From Terrabacter sp040702505 (GTDB lineage Bacteria > Actinomycetota > Actinomycetes > Actinomycetales > Dermatophilaceae): 64,000 nucleotides of DNA. Below are positions 7,311-15,802 of the stretch, one piece after another. A program made the position numbers and the translations under genes. Numbering within the stretch: position 1 is the first letter of the stretch; each line of letters opens with the position of its first letter. The stretch is taken from contig NZ_JBFBLC010000001.1 in the NCBI RefSeq assembly GCF_040702505.1, positions 620,001 through 684,000 of the forward strand, given 5' to 3'. The notes beneath the pieces were generated by a model. It saw nothing but the letters and a program-made list of their open reading frames with translations, had not been told where the DNA came from and ran no database searches.

Positions 7311-8621
7311 ATGAGAGTTCGCAAGACAGCCGGTCGCGCCCGCGTGGTGGGCGTCCTCGCCTCGATGTCCGTCGCAGCGCTCGCCATGGCGGCCTGCGGC
7401 AACAACACCACCCCGGCCTCGTCCGGAGGCGGCTCCAGCAGCTCGAGCAGCAGCATGGGCTCGACCAGCACCATGGGCTCGAGCAGCTCGTCGGGCTCCG
7501 CCCTCGGCGTCAGCTCGTTCGACCTCGGCTTCAGCGCGATGTCGCAGCTGAAGAGCATGACCGGCCAGGGCAAGGGGATGGTCGGGGTGATCCTGCCCGA
7601 CACCACCTCGTCGACCCGCTACGTCGACTTCGACGCCCCGTTCTTCAAGAAGGCCTTCGAGGCCGCCGGCTACGACCCGTCGCAGTACAAGATCGACAAC
7701 GCCCAAGGGGTCGACTCGACGGAGGTCGCACTCGCCCAGGCCGACATCGCCAAGGGCGCCACGGTGCTCATCTTCGACCCGCTCAACAGCACGGTCGGCT
7801 CGCAGGTGCAGTCGTATGCCGCCTCGCACGGCGTCGCGCTGATCAGCTACGACCGCGCCACCTTCGCCGGCAACAAGACCTACTACGTCAGCTTCGACAA
7901 CACCAAGGTCGGCAAGCTGATCGGACAGGGCTTCGTCACCTGTGTGGGCGCGTGGGGAGTCAAGAGCCCCAAGGTCTTCGAGCTCTCCGGCGGTGAGGAC
8001 GTCGACCCGAACGCGGTCTCGTTCGCCCAGGGCTACAACAGCGTCATCTGGAACAAGGCCACCACGCCGCTGCCGGCGGGCACCACCAACAGCAGGGGCT
8101 GGACGCTGGTCGGCGAGAAGATCACCCCCAACTGGGTCAACTCGACCGGTGCCACGATCTTCACCCAGCAGTTCACCGCCCACCCGGAGATCAACGCGAC
8201 GGTGGAGGCCAACGACGGCCTCGCCAACGCCGTGGTCACGGTTCTCAAGAGCAAGGGCGTCGGGCCCAAGAAGGTCCCCACGACCGGACAGGACGCGACG
8301 ATCCAGGGCATGGAGAACATCCTCACGGGCTACCAGTGCGGCTCGGTCTACAAGCCGATCTACCTGGAGACCCAGGACGCGGTCGCCATCGCGACCTACC
8401 TCCGCGCGAGCCAGACGCCACCCACGAGCCTGATCAACGCCGTGACGAACCCGCCTCCGGGCGTGTCCGGCTCCCCCCAGCCCGCGTCGCTGCTGACGCC
8501 GACGTGGGTGATCGGCTCCAACATGAACGCCACGGTGGTCAAGGACAAGTTCATCGACGCCGCGGCGCTGTGCAAGGCCGTCGGTGCGAGCACGTGCTCG
8601 GCCGCCGGCATCACTCCCTGA
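7311..8621 (+). CDS. Sugar-type ABC transporter substrate-binding lipoprotein
   Basis: 436 residues. The N-terminal signal ends in a lipobox (LAMAAC, Cys about 26), so it is a membrane-anchored extracytoplasmic binding protein. A Ser/Met/Gly-rich linker (about 35-62) follows. The type I periplasmic-binding fold of the xylose/ribose family (Peripla_BP_4) begins near GVILPDTTSSTRYVDFDAPF, with the hinge region ALISYDRATFAGNKTYYVSFD and EANDGLANAV. Substrate is probably a monosaccharide, by family. AAGGAGG precedes the ATG. The next gene, 27 bp on, is the fused ATPase-permease, so the two form a complete importer. Confidence 0.88.
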   Translation: MRVRKTAGRARVVGVLASMSVAALAMAACGNNTTPASSGGGSSSSSSSMGSTSTMGSSSSSGSALGVSSFDLGFSAMSQLKSMTGQGKGMVGVILPDTTSSTRYVDFDAPFFKKAFEAAGYDPSQYKIDNAQGVDSTEVALAQADIAKGATVLIFDPLNSTVGSQVQSYAASHGVALISYDRATFAGNKTYYVSFDNTKVGKLIGQGFVTCVGAWGVKSPKVFELSGGEDVDPNAVSFAQGYNSVIWNKATTPLPAGTTNSRGWTLVGEKITPNWVNSTGATIFTQQFTAHPEINATVEANDGLANAVVTVLKSKGVGPKKVPTTGQDATIQGMENILTGYQCGSVYKPIYLETQDAVAIATYLRASQTPPTSLINAVTNPPPGVSGSPQPASLLTPTWVIGSNMNATVVKDKFIDAAALCKAVGASTCSAAGITP

Positions 8622-8648
8622 CGACGACGGACGAGAGCGGAGAGCGCG

Positions 8649-10862
8649 ATGAGCGGTGACGACAGGGCAGGTGGCGACGAGGTTCCCCTCCTGCGCGTCC
8701 GCGGGGTCTCCAAGAGCTTCGGGCCGGTCCAGGCACTGTCACACGTCGACCTCGACATCCCGGCAGGCCAGGTCACCGCGCTGTGCGGCGACAACGGCGC
8801 CGGCAAGTCGGTGCTGATCAAGTGCATCGCCGGCATCCACCAGCCCGACTCCGGGGAGATCCTCTGGGAGGGAAGGCCCGTCCCCCTCCACACCCCGCGT
8901 GACGCCTCCGCCCTCGGGATCGAGACCGTCTACCAGGACCTCGCCCTGGCCGACAACCTCGACATCGTCCAGAACATGTTCCTCGGCCGGGAGAAGCTGC
9001 GGCGCAGGGTCCTGGACGAGGACGACATGGAGCGGGACGCCGCCACCACGCTCGCCGGACTGGGTGTCACCACGGTGCGCTCGATCCGGCAGCCGGTGGC
9101 GTCCCTCTCCGGTGGGCAGCGCCAGTCGGTCGCCGTGGCTCGCGCCGTGATGTGGAACTCCCGCCTCGTCATCATGGACGAGCCCACGGCGGCGCTCGGC
9201 GTCACCCAGACCGCCATGGTGCTGGCCCTGATCCGCCGGCTGCGTGACCACGGCCTGGCCGTGCTCGTCGTCTCGCACAACCTCAACGACGTGTTCGAGG
9301 TCGCCGACCGGGTCGCCGTGCTCTACCTCGGGCACATGGCCGTCGAGCAGGACGCTGCCCAGCTCGACCGGCAGGGCGTGGTCGAGTACATGACCGCGGG
9401 GCACCGGTCCGGTCCGGCAATGCGCCCCGACGTCGACCGCGAGCTGGTCACGGCGGCTCCCGCGGCACGGACGGCGCCAGCGGCCCCCGCGGCACCCGCG
9501 GGACCGGGCGACACCGCCGGGCCCGAGGTGGCGCAGGCGCCGTCGCCGGCCGACTCGGACCTGGAGGTCGAGGACCTCACCGCGGCCGAGCAGGACACCG
9601 AGGCGCTCGTGCCGCCGGAGATCGTGGCGCAGTCGCTGCGCGAGTACCTGCGGGGGCAGGCCCTGCGCATCCGCGGCGGCGAGAGCGGCATGCTGCCGGT
9701 GATCCTGGGGCTGATCGCGATCGTCGTGGTCTTCCAGGCGATCAGCCCGGGCCACGTCTTCCTGTCCGCGGGCAACGTGGTCAACCTGATCCTGCAGAGC
9801 GCGGTCTTCATGGTGCTGGCGATGGGGGAGATCTTCGCCCTGCTCCTCGGCGAGATCGACCTGTCGATCGGCTACGTAGGACCGGTCGGAGCCGTGATCG
9901 CCGTCCAGCTCGTCCAGCCCGCCACCGTGGACTGGCCGTGGTGGGCGGCGATCCTCGCCGCGCTCGCCGTCACCGCCCTCATCGGCGCGATCCAGGGCAC
10001 GCTCATCACCCGGCTGCGCCTGGCGTCGTTCATCGTCACGCTCGGTGGCCTGCTCGTCTTCAACGGCGTGCTGCTGATCGTCCTCGGCTTCGGGCCGTTC
10101 TCCGGCTACCCGAGCCTGAGCGGGGAGGGCGCCAACGTCCACGCGCTCTACGACCTGATGTGGGGCCAGGTGACCCCGTTCCAGGGCTGGGCCGCCCTGG
10201 TGGTCGTCGTGGGACTGCTGGGCCTCAGCCAGTTCCTGCGGGACGCGCGGCGCCGGCGCAGCGGCCTGGTCGCACCCCCGATGAGCGTGACGATCGCCAA
10301 GATCTGCCTGCTGGCCGTGGTCGGCGCGGTCGTCGTCGTGGTCTGCAACGTCAACCGGGCGGCACTGGGCACCCTGCAGGGCGTGCCGTGGGCGATCTTC
10401 GTCGTGCTCGTGGTGCTCGGCGCGTGGACGTTCCTGCTGCAGCGCACCCGCTTCGGTCGCTACGTCTACGCCATCGGCGGCAACGTCGAGGCCGCCCGCC
10501 GCGCGGGGGTGCGGGTCGACCGCATCCGCACCTGGTGCTTCGTGCTGTGCTCGATGACGGCCGGCATCGCGAGCCTGCTCTACGCCTCCTACCTCGGTGG
10601 CATGTCCAACAACGTCAACGGCGGCCAGCTCGTCCTCTACGCAGTCGCGGCGGCGGTCATCGGCGGCACCTCCCTCTTCGGCGGCCGGGGCAAGGCCGCG
10701 GCGGGCGTGCTCGGTGGCCTCGTCATCGGCGGCATCTACAACGGGATGTACCTGCAGGGCCTGGACGTGCAGTGGGAGTACATCGTCACCGGGCTGGTGC
10801 TCATCGCGGCGGTCGCCATCGATTCGCTGTCCCGCCGTGGGAGCAGCGTTCCCAAGACCTGA
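8649..10862 (+). CDS. Fused ABC importer: N-terminal ATPase plus C-terminal permease
   Basis: 737 residues in one uninterrupted frame. Residues about 13-250 are a single ABC ATPase domain: Walker A GDNGAGKS (47-54), signature LSGGQ (near 153), Walker B VIMDEPTAALG (near 174), switch His in VVSHNL. Residues about 255-344 are an Ala/Pro/Glu-rich linker. Residues about 348-735 are a BPD_transp_2 permease of the ribose/xylose group, with LLLGEIDLSIGYVGPV and the C-terminal AVIGGTSLFGGRGKAAAGVL. Relatives are normally two separate genes, as in the importer at 30554-32691 of this window. The fusion fixes ATPase:permease at 1:1, compatible with a homodimeric transporter. Confidence 0.9.
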   Translation: MSGDDRAGGDEVPLLRVRGVSKSFGPVQALSHVDLDIPAGQVTALCGDNGAGKSVLIKCIAGIHQPDSGEILWEGRPVPLHTPRDASALGIETVYQDLALADNLDIVQNMFLGREKLRRRVLDEDDMERDAATTLAGLGVTTVRSIRQPVASLSGGQRQSVAVARAVMWNSRLVIMDEPTAALGVTQTAMVLALIRRLRDHGLAVLVVSHNLNDVFEVADRVAVLYLGHMAVEQDAAQLDRQGVVEYMTAGHRSGPAMRPDVDRELVTAAPAARTAPAAPAAPAGPGDTAGPEVAQAPSPADSDLEVEDLTAAEQDTEALVPPEIVAQSLREYLRGQALRIRGGESGMLPVILGLIAIVVVFQAISPGHVFLSAGNVVNLILQSAVFMVLAMGEIFALLLGEIDLSIGYVGPVGAVIAVQLVQPATVDWPWWAAILAALAVTALIGAIQGTLITRLRLASFIVTLGGLLVFNGVLLIVLGFGPFSGYPSLSGEGANVHALYDLMWGQVTPFQGWAALVVVVGLLGLSQFLRDARRRRSGLVAPPMSVTIAKICLLAVVGAVVVVVCNVNRAALGTLQGVPWAIFVVLVVLGAWTFLLQRTRFGRYVYAIGGNVEAARRAGVRVDRIRTWCFVLCSMTAGIASLLYASYLGGMSNNVNGGQLVLYAVAAAVIGGTSLFGGRGKAAAGVLGGLVIGGIYNGMYLQGLDVQWEYIVTGLVLIAAVAIDSLSRRGSSVPKT

Positions 10863-10872
10863 GACATACACG

Positions 10873-10903
10873 TGGGGGTATCATGGAATCCATTCGACCC
10901 CCA
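10873..10903. promoter_or_regulatory. 31-bp dyad, probable CsoR/CstR-type operator
   Basis: Outer arms TGGGGGT (10873-10879) and ACCCCCA (10897-10903) enclose a second palindrome, ATGGA-A-TCCAT (10883-10893). G-tract/AT-centre/C-tract dyads are typical of CsoR-family operators. The right arm runs into the ribosome site of the regulator gene, so binding should block expression of the regulator itself. Confidence 0.65.
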
Positions 10904-10914
10904 GGAGGTATGCC

Positions 10915-11175
10915 GTGGAGCTCGACCTCGACGAGATGCAGTCGGTCATCCGTCGCCTCAACCGCGCCCGCGGCCAGATCGGTGGCATCGTCAAGATGAT
11001 CGAGGAGGGGCGCGACTGCAAGGACATCGTCACGCAGCTCGCCGCCGTCTCGAAGGCGCTCGACCGCGCCGGCTTCGCCGTCATCGCGACGGGGCTGCGC
11101 GAGTGCATCACCAACCCCGAGGGCGAGACGATGGACGTCGCCGAGATGGAGAAGCTCTTCCTCTCGCTGGCCTGA
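10915..11175 (+). CDS. CsoR/FrmR-family regulator, CstR-like
   Basis: 86 residues from a GTG with AGGAGG six bases upstream. It is an all-helical CsoR-family repressor (IRRLNRARGQIGGIVKMIEEG, written as IRRLNRARGQIGG and IVKMIEEG). Copper-sensing CsoR uses Cys-His-Cys. Here Cys35 and Cys64 are present, but the residue four before Cys64 is Gly60, not His. A Cys-only pair is the pattern of CstR-type persulfide sensors, so a reactive-sulfur or thiol signal is more likely than Cu(I); this is inference. A matching dyad overlaps the ribosome site. The hemerythrin-like gene 71 bp downstream is the likely partner. Confidence 0.82.
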   Translation: MELDLDEMQSVIRRLNRARGQIGGIVKMIEEGRDCKDIVTQLAAVSKALDRAGFAVIATGLRECITNPEGETMDVAEMEKLFLSLA

Positions 11176-11246
11176 CACCTGCGGTGGCTCTGGCACTGGA
11201 CGAACCGGGCGCCGGAGAGCGACCATGGACGGCACGGGAGGTCCCC

Positions 11247-11750
11247 ATGAACGTCCAGCCCAGTGCAGCCAGCCCGCCCCTTGCGCCAGCGGTCCAGACC
11301 GCCGCGGACCTCCTGCTCCATCTCGAGCGGATCCGGCTGCGCCGGTCCGAGCTGCGCGACTCCGTGAGCGCGGTCGGCCTCGCGCTCGACGCGCCGACCC
11401 GGGCCGGCGGCCGGTGGCGCGAACGCGTCCGCGCGGCGCTCGCCGAGCTCGCCCACGACTTCGAGGACCACGTCGCCCTCACCGAGGGGCCGGGCGGGCT
11501 CTACGAGCGGCTGCGCCTCGCCGACCCCCGCCTCTCGGGCCGCCTCGACCGCCTCACGGCCGAGCACCGCCCGCTGCGCGAGGCGATTCACGGCTTCCTG
11601 CTCGTCGTCGAGCACGGCGGCACCCTCGCCGACCTCCCGGTCTTCCGCGAGGAGCTCACCGTGCTCGTGGACCGCCTCGTACGGCACCGCCGCAAGGGCG
11701 GTGACCTCGTGCACGAGGCGTACGACGTCGACCTCGGCGGCTCGGACTAG
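11247..11750 (+). CDS. Hemerythrin-like HHE-domain protein
   Basis: 167 residues, predicted four-helix bundle. Candidate metal ligands are in DFEDHVALTEGPGGLYE (His and Glu), LTAEHRPLREAIHGF and LVRHRRKGGDLVHEAYDVDL. The C-terminal RHRRKGGDLVHEAY is characteristic of an actinobacterial hemerythrin-like family. These proteins bind O2 or NO at a di-iron centre, or act in redox/RNS sensing. ATG 11247 has GGGAGG upstream. It sits behind the CstR-like regulator gene and may share its promoter. Confidence 0.72.
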   Translation: MNVQPSAASPPLAPAVQTAADLLLHLERIRLRRSELRDSVSAVGLALDAPTRAGGRWRERVRAALAELAHDFEDHVALTEGPGGLYERLRLADPRLSGRLDRLTAEHRPLREAIHGFLLVVEHGGTLADLPVFREELTVLVDRLVRHRRKGGDLVHEAYDVDLGGSD

Positions 11751-11786
11751 CAGCCGGCAGCCGACCGACGTCCCTCAGCCGGCCCC

Positions 11787-13070
11787 TCAGCCGTCGGAGG
11801 GCTCGAACCGCGGCCGCAGCGTGAAGCCGGAGACGCCCTCGGTGCTGGTGCGCGAGGCCAGTACCTGGTGCAGCTGGATCTCGTTGCGCTCGAAGGCCAG
11901 CCGCGACCCGGCGAGGTAGAGGCCCCACACCCGGGCCCGGCCCAGGCCGGCGAGCTCGACGCACTCGTCCCAGTGCTTGGAGAGGTTCGCGTTCCAGGCG
12001 CCGCACGTGCGGGCGTAGTGCTCGCGGAGGTTCTCGTGGTGGCGCACCTCGAAGCCCTCGTCCTCCATGACGCGCACGATGTCGCCGCTGCCGGTCAGCT
12101 CGCCGTCGGGGAAGACGTAGCGGTTGATGAAGCCGCGCGAGGGCAGGCCGGCGTGCCTGTTGTCGGGCCGCGTGATGCAGTGGTTGAGCAGGCGCCCCTC
12201 GTCCCGCAGCCGCTCGCGCAGGAAGCGGAAGTACGCGGGGTAGTTCTTGACGCCGATGTGCTCGGTCAGTCCGATGGAGCTGATCGCGTCGAAGCCGTGC
12301 TCGGTGACGTCGCGGTAGTCGCCGTAGCGGACCTCCGCCTTGTCGGCGATGCCGTCGGCCTCGATCGCCCGCTGTGCCCACGAGGCCTGCTCGCGGGAGA
12401 GGGTGACGCCGAGGGCCGTCACGCCGTAGTGCTTGACGGCGTGGCGCACCATGCCGCCCCAGCCGCAGCCGACGTCGAGCAGGCGCATGCCGGGCTTCAG
12501 CCCCAGCTTCTTGGCGACGAGGTCGTACTTGTACGCCTGCGCCTCCTCCAGGGACGCCTCGTCCGTGGGGAAGCAGGCGCACGTGTAGGTCATCGACGGG
12601 CCGAGCACGTGCTCGTAGAACTCGTTGGACACGTCGTAGTGGTGCGAGATCGCCTCGGCGTCACGCGTACGCCCGTGGCGCAGCCCGTGCGCGAGGCGAC
12701 GCAGCGGGCTCGGGGTCTCCTCCGGCGGCAGCGCCGGCGTGTGCGGGCGGTGGCTGGCGACGAAGCGCGCCAGCTCGGCGGCGTCGCGGCGGTCGGGCAG
12801 GCGCGGCGTGAGCCCGTCACGGACCACGCGCAGCACGTCGTAGGGATCGGCCTCGTTCATGCCGTCGATGACGAGGTCACCACTGAGGTACGCGCGGGCC
12901 AGGCCCAGGTCGCCGGGCGAGGCGAGGATGTGGTTGAGCGCGTCGGGGTTCGTCAGGCGAAGCACGAGCCCGTCGGCGCTGCCGCCCTCGGACCCGTCCC
13001 ACGCGACGACCCGCACCGGGGCCTCGGAGCCGAACACCCGGTCGAATGCCTGTCCCACCGTCAGCGTCAT
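11787..13070 (-). CDS. tmsB: TmsB-like fatty-acyl phospholipid methyltransferase (CFA synthase family)
   Basis: 427 residues. Members transfer a methyl group from SAM to the double bond of a membrane-lipid acyl chain. The N-terminal domain (about 1-130) carries the family's LVLRLTNPDALNHILASPGD segment. SAM motif I is MRLLDVGCGWGGMVRHAV (about 194-211), and YTCACFPTDEASLEEAQ is the typical pre-motif. The C-terminus contains the SIGLTEHIG motif region. The adjoining FAD gene overlaps it by four bases (13067-13070), the arrangement of tmsA/tmsB (bfaA/bfaB), which together make 10-methyl fatty acids such as tuberculostearic acid. Alone it could be a cyclopropane synthase, but context favours the 10-methylene role. 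Confidence 0.82.
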   Translation of the reverse strand: MTLTVGQAFDRVFGSEAPVRVVAWDGSEGGSADGLVLRLTNPDALNHILASPGDLGLARAYLSGDLVIDGMNEADPYDVLRVVRDGLTPRLPDRRDAAELARFVASHRPHTPALPPEETPSPLRRLAHGLRHGRTRDAEAISHHYDVSNEFYEHVLGPSMTYTCACFPTDEASLEEAQAYKYDLVAKKLGLKPGMRLLDVGCGWGGMVRHAVKHYGVTALGVTLSREQASWAQRAIEADGIADKAEVRYGDYRDVTEHGFDAISSIGLTEHIGVKNYPAYFRFLRERLRDEGRLLNHCITRPDNRHAGLPSRGFINRYVFPDGELTGSGDIVRVMEDEGFEVRHHENLREHYARTCGAWNANLSKHWDECVELAGLGRARVWGLYLAGSRLAFERNEIQLHQVLASRTSTEGVSGFTLRPRFEPSDG

Positions 13071-14521
13071 CGAGCCTGCACCGCCTTCTCGTAGAGAGTG
13101 GGGAACCGTCCCCTCGGGTCGTACCTGTCCTTCACCGGGGCATACTCCGTGCCGCCGTAGAGGGCGGCGAAGGTCGCCTCGTCGTAGTACGCGTCGGAGT
13201 AGAGCGACTTGTGCCCCCCGAGCCGGGTCACCTCAGCCTCGATGCGACGGTTGACGTCGCCGTCGCTCGCCCCGGGCTCGATGGCAACCGTGGACCAGAA
13301 GCCGACGTTGACGTAGGGCTCGTCCCGGCGCATCGGGTAGAGCGGCCACGGCGTGTCGTCACCGGCTGCATACCCGTCGGGGCGCAGCTTGACCGGGCAG
13401 AGCCACACCGGCTCGATCGGGACCTCGCGCAGGAACCACTCGACGAACTCGGCGGTGCGCTCGAGCGGGATCTCGACGTCCTGGACGACGCGCTCGCGGT
13501 CGGGCAGGCCGCGCAGCCGGTCGATGCGGGCCATCACCCGGTGCCGGTTCTCGAAGGCGACGATCTTCCAGTAGACGTCGCTGCGCAGCAGGTCGCGCGG
13601 CCAGAGCCGGCGGACCGTCGGGTTCTGCGCGCCGAAGGCCCGGCTGCACCAGAACCAGTCGGTGTCCCACCGCCAGAGGTAGTCGTGGGCGGTCAGCACG
13701 TCGGTGCGCCGCGACTGGAGCGAGCGGTAGAAGATCTGCTCGCCGGTGTAGTCGCTCGGCCGGGCCTGCCCCTCGAGGGTGTCGGTCCAGCGCCCGAGCG
13801 TCAGGTAGGCCTCCCGGGCGCTGAACACGACGCCGTCGAGGAAGTCGACACGGTCGCCGTCCCAGGTCTGTGAGCTCATGACCTGGCCGACGGCGTCGGT
13901 CAGGGCGGTGAGGGAGTCGAAGCGCACGTGCCGCAGGGCGACGTAGGGGCGGGCCGGCTCGAGCTCGATGAGCAGGTCGAGGGCGTAGCCGAGGGAGCCG
14001 TAGGAGTTGGGGAAGGTGCGGAAGAGGTCGGCGTGCTCGCCGTCCGGCGTGGCCGTGACGACCTCACCGTCGCCCGTGAGGATCCGCATCTCGAGCACCG
14101 ACTCGTGCGGCAGGCCGTTGCGGAACGAGGCGGCCTCGATCCCGAGCCCGGTCACCGCTCCGCCGATGGTGATGGTGCGCAGCTGCGGCACGACGAGCGG
14201 CACGTAGCCGTGCGGGAGCAGCTCGTCGACGAGCTGCTCGTAGGTAGTGAGGCCGCCGACGAGGGCCGTCGCCGGACGGCCGTCCTCTCCGGGACGGACC
14301 TCGACGACGCCGCGGAAGGCCGACAGGTCGAGCCCTGGGGCGTCGGTGGCGCTGCGGGTCCGGAAGAGGTTGGACGTGCGCTTGGCGAGTCGTACCGGCC
14401 GGTCGGGCGGGAGGGCGGCATACGCCCGCTTCGCCTCCTCGAGAGCGCGCTCGTGCGCGCGGACCCGGTCGGCGGATGCGTGTGGATCCGCCGCGGACGC
14501 GAGCTGAGGGGTTGTCACCAT
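13067..14521 (-). CDS. tmsA: TmsA-like FAD-binding oxidoreductase (10-methylene fatty acid reductase)
   Basis: 484 residues. A PCMH-type FAD-binding domain spans about 60-220, with GGLTTYEQLVDELLPHG and the flavin loop LRTITIGGAVTGLGIEAASF. The C-terminal part (about 250-480) contains the DWFWCSRAFGAQNP and YVNVGFWSTV segments. In the TmsA/TmsB pair the methyltransferase adds a methylene to oleoyl-phospholipid and the flavoenzyme reduces it to the 10-methyl product. Its stop overlaps the tmsB start, so translation is coupled. The ATG at 14521 is taken; a TTG three codons upstream (14530) has a better-spaced AAGGAG and may be the true start. Confidence 0.82.
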   Translation of the reverse strand: MVTTPQLASAADPHASADRVRAHERALEEAKRAYAALPPDRPVRLAKRTSNLFRTRSATDAPGLDLSAFRGVVEVRPGEDGRPATALVGGLTTYEQLVDELLPHGYVPLVVPQLRTITIGGAVTGLGIEAASFRNGLPHESVLEMRILTGDGEVVTATPDGEHADLFRTFPNSYGSLGYALDLLIELEPARPYVALRHVRFDSLTALTDAVGQVMSSQTWDGDRVDFLDGVVFSAREAYLTLGRWTDTLEGQARPSDYTGEQIFYRSLQSRRTDVLTAHDYLWRWDTDWFWCSRAFGAQNPTVRRLWPRDLLRSDVYWKIVAFENRHRVMARIDRLRGLPDRERVVQDVEIPLERTAEFVEWFLREVPIEPVWLCPVKLRPDGYAAGDDTPWPLYPMRRDEPYVNVGFWSTVAIEPGASDGDVNRRIEAEVTRLGGHKSLYSDAYYDEATFAALYGGTEYAPVKDRYDPRGRFPTLYEKAVQAR

Positions 14522-14562
14522 CGCAGTCAAACAGATCTCCTTGGAAGCCGCCGGTCGGGTCC

Positions 14563-15189
14563 CTACTCGCTCGCGAGCATGGTCGCGCCGAGGCCGACCA
14601 TCATGACGCCGCCGGCCGCTCCGAGCGTGTCGAGCCGGGCGGGTTTGCGGGCGAACCACTCGCGCGCGCGGGCGGCGAGCATGGCCCACATGCTGTCGCT
14701 GCACACGGCCATCGCCCCGAAGACGGCGCCGAGGACGGCCATCTGGGCGTCGACGTGCCCCGCGCCGGTGTTGACGAACTGCGGCAGGAAGGCGACGAAG
14801 AAGAGCACGGTCTTGGGGTTGGTCAAGCCGACCACGATGCCGATGCGCAGGGCGTGGCCGCGCTTGGCCGCCACCTGCGCCTCGAGCGCCAGGCGGCCCT
14901 CGCGCCGGTGCCGGATCGCCTGGATGCCGAGCCAGATCACGTAGGCGGCGCCGGCGACCTTGATCACGGTGTAGGCGGTGACGCTCGCAGCGACGACCGC
15001 GCCGAGACCCACGGCGACGAGGAGGGCCTGGGTGGTGACGCCGATGGCGTTCCCGGCCACGGACAGCAGCGCCTCACGCCGCCCCACGGTCAGCGCCCGG
15101 CCGATCGTGAAGAGCAGGCTGGGGCCCGGGACCTGGATGAAGAGGATCGACGCGACGAGGAACGCGACCCACTGGCTCGATGTCGGCAC
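14563..15189 (-). CDS. LysE family exporter
   Basis: 208 residues with six predicted transmembrane helices and the LysE/RhtB signature near the N-terminus (FIQVPGPSLLFTIGRALTVG, with the PGP turn). Members export amino acids or related small molecules. The central loop IRHRREGRLALEAQ and the following GIVVGLTNPKTVLFFVAFLPQF (split GIVVGLTNPKTVLFF/VAFLPQF) are standard. The GTG at 15187-15189 is the best fit to the family start but has no clear ribosome site. It reads in the same direction as tmsA-tmsB and could be co-transcribed with them (41 bp gap). The substrate is unknown. Confidence 0.85.
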   Translation of the reverse strand: MPTSSQWVAFLVASILFIQVPGPSLLFTIGRALTVGRREALLSVAGNAIGVTTQALLVAVGLGAVVAASVTAYTVIKVAGAAYVIWLGIQAIRHRREGRLALEAQVAAKRGHALRIGIVVGLTNPKTVLFFVAFLPQFVNTGAGHVDAQMAVLGAVFGAMAVCSDSMWAMLAARAREWFARKPARLDTLGAAGGVMMVGLGATMLASE

Positions 15190-15259
15190 GGGGCCAGTCT
15201 GCTCCCGCGTCCGGAAACCGGCAGGCGATTTCCGCGCCTCGGACACTAGCGTCGGCGGC

Positions 15260-15802
15260 ATGACGCAGACCCCGCAGACGCACCGCACCGACCCGCCGCT
15301 CGCGGCCGACGAGGCGACGACGCTCGTCGCCTTCCTCGACTACCACCGCGACACCCTCCGCCAGAAGACCGAGGGCCTGACAGCGGAGCAGCTGGCGCAG
15401 CCGCTCGCCCCCTCGAGCCTGACCCTCGGCGGCCTGCTCAAGCACGTCGCCCTCAACGAGGCGAGCTGGTTCGGCGAGGTGCTGCACGGGCGTCCGCTGC
15501 CCGAGCCGTGGGCGAGCGCCGACTGGGACGCCGACCGGGACTGGGAGCTGACCTCGGCGAAGCACGACAGCCCGGAGGAGCTGCGCCGGCAGATGGACGA
15601 GTCGGTCGAGCAGGCCCGCCGTGACATCGACGCGGCCCTCGCGGAGGGCGGGCTCGAGTTCCGCTCGGCAGAGCTGTCGCGCAAGGAGAACCAGTCGTTC
15701 ACGCTGCGGTGGATCCTGCTGCACATGATCGAGGAGTACGCGCGCCACAACGGTCACGCCGACTTCCTCCGCGAGGCGGTCGACGGCGTCACGGGGGAGT
15801 GA
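15260..15802 (+). CDS. DinB-like DUF664 family protein
   Basis: 180 residues, DinB/mycothiol-dependent-type four-helix bundle. Candidate metal-binding histidines are in LLKHVALNEASWFG (about 62) and HMIEEYARHNGHADFLRE (about 157 and 164), matching the DUF664 three-His pattern. Members are thought to be thiol-linked transferases or binding proteins, and the reaction is not known here. The N-terminus lies within the divergent space after the lysE start. The last 14 bases overlap the 3' end of the convergent ECF42 gene. Confidence 0.85.
   Translation: MTQTPQTHRTDPPLAADEATTLVAFLDYHRDTLRQKTEGLTAEQLAQPLAPSSLTLGGLLKHVALNEASWFGEVLHGRPLPEPWASADWDADRDWELTSAKHDSPEELRRQMDESVEQARRDIDAALAEGGLEFRSAELSRKENQSFTLRWILLHMIEEYARHNGHADFLREAVDGVTGE

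Noticed and set aside
8739..10871. 710-codon antisense frame across the fused ABC gene
   Set aside because: It is a composition-driven shadow with His/Asp/Arg bias and no domain.
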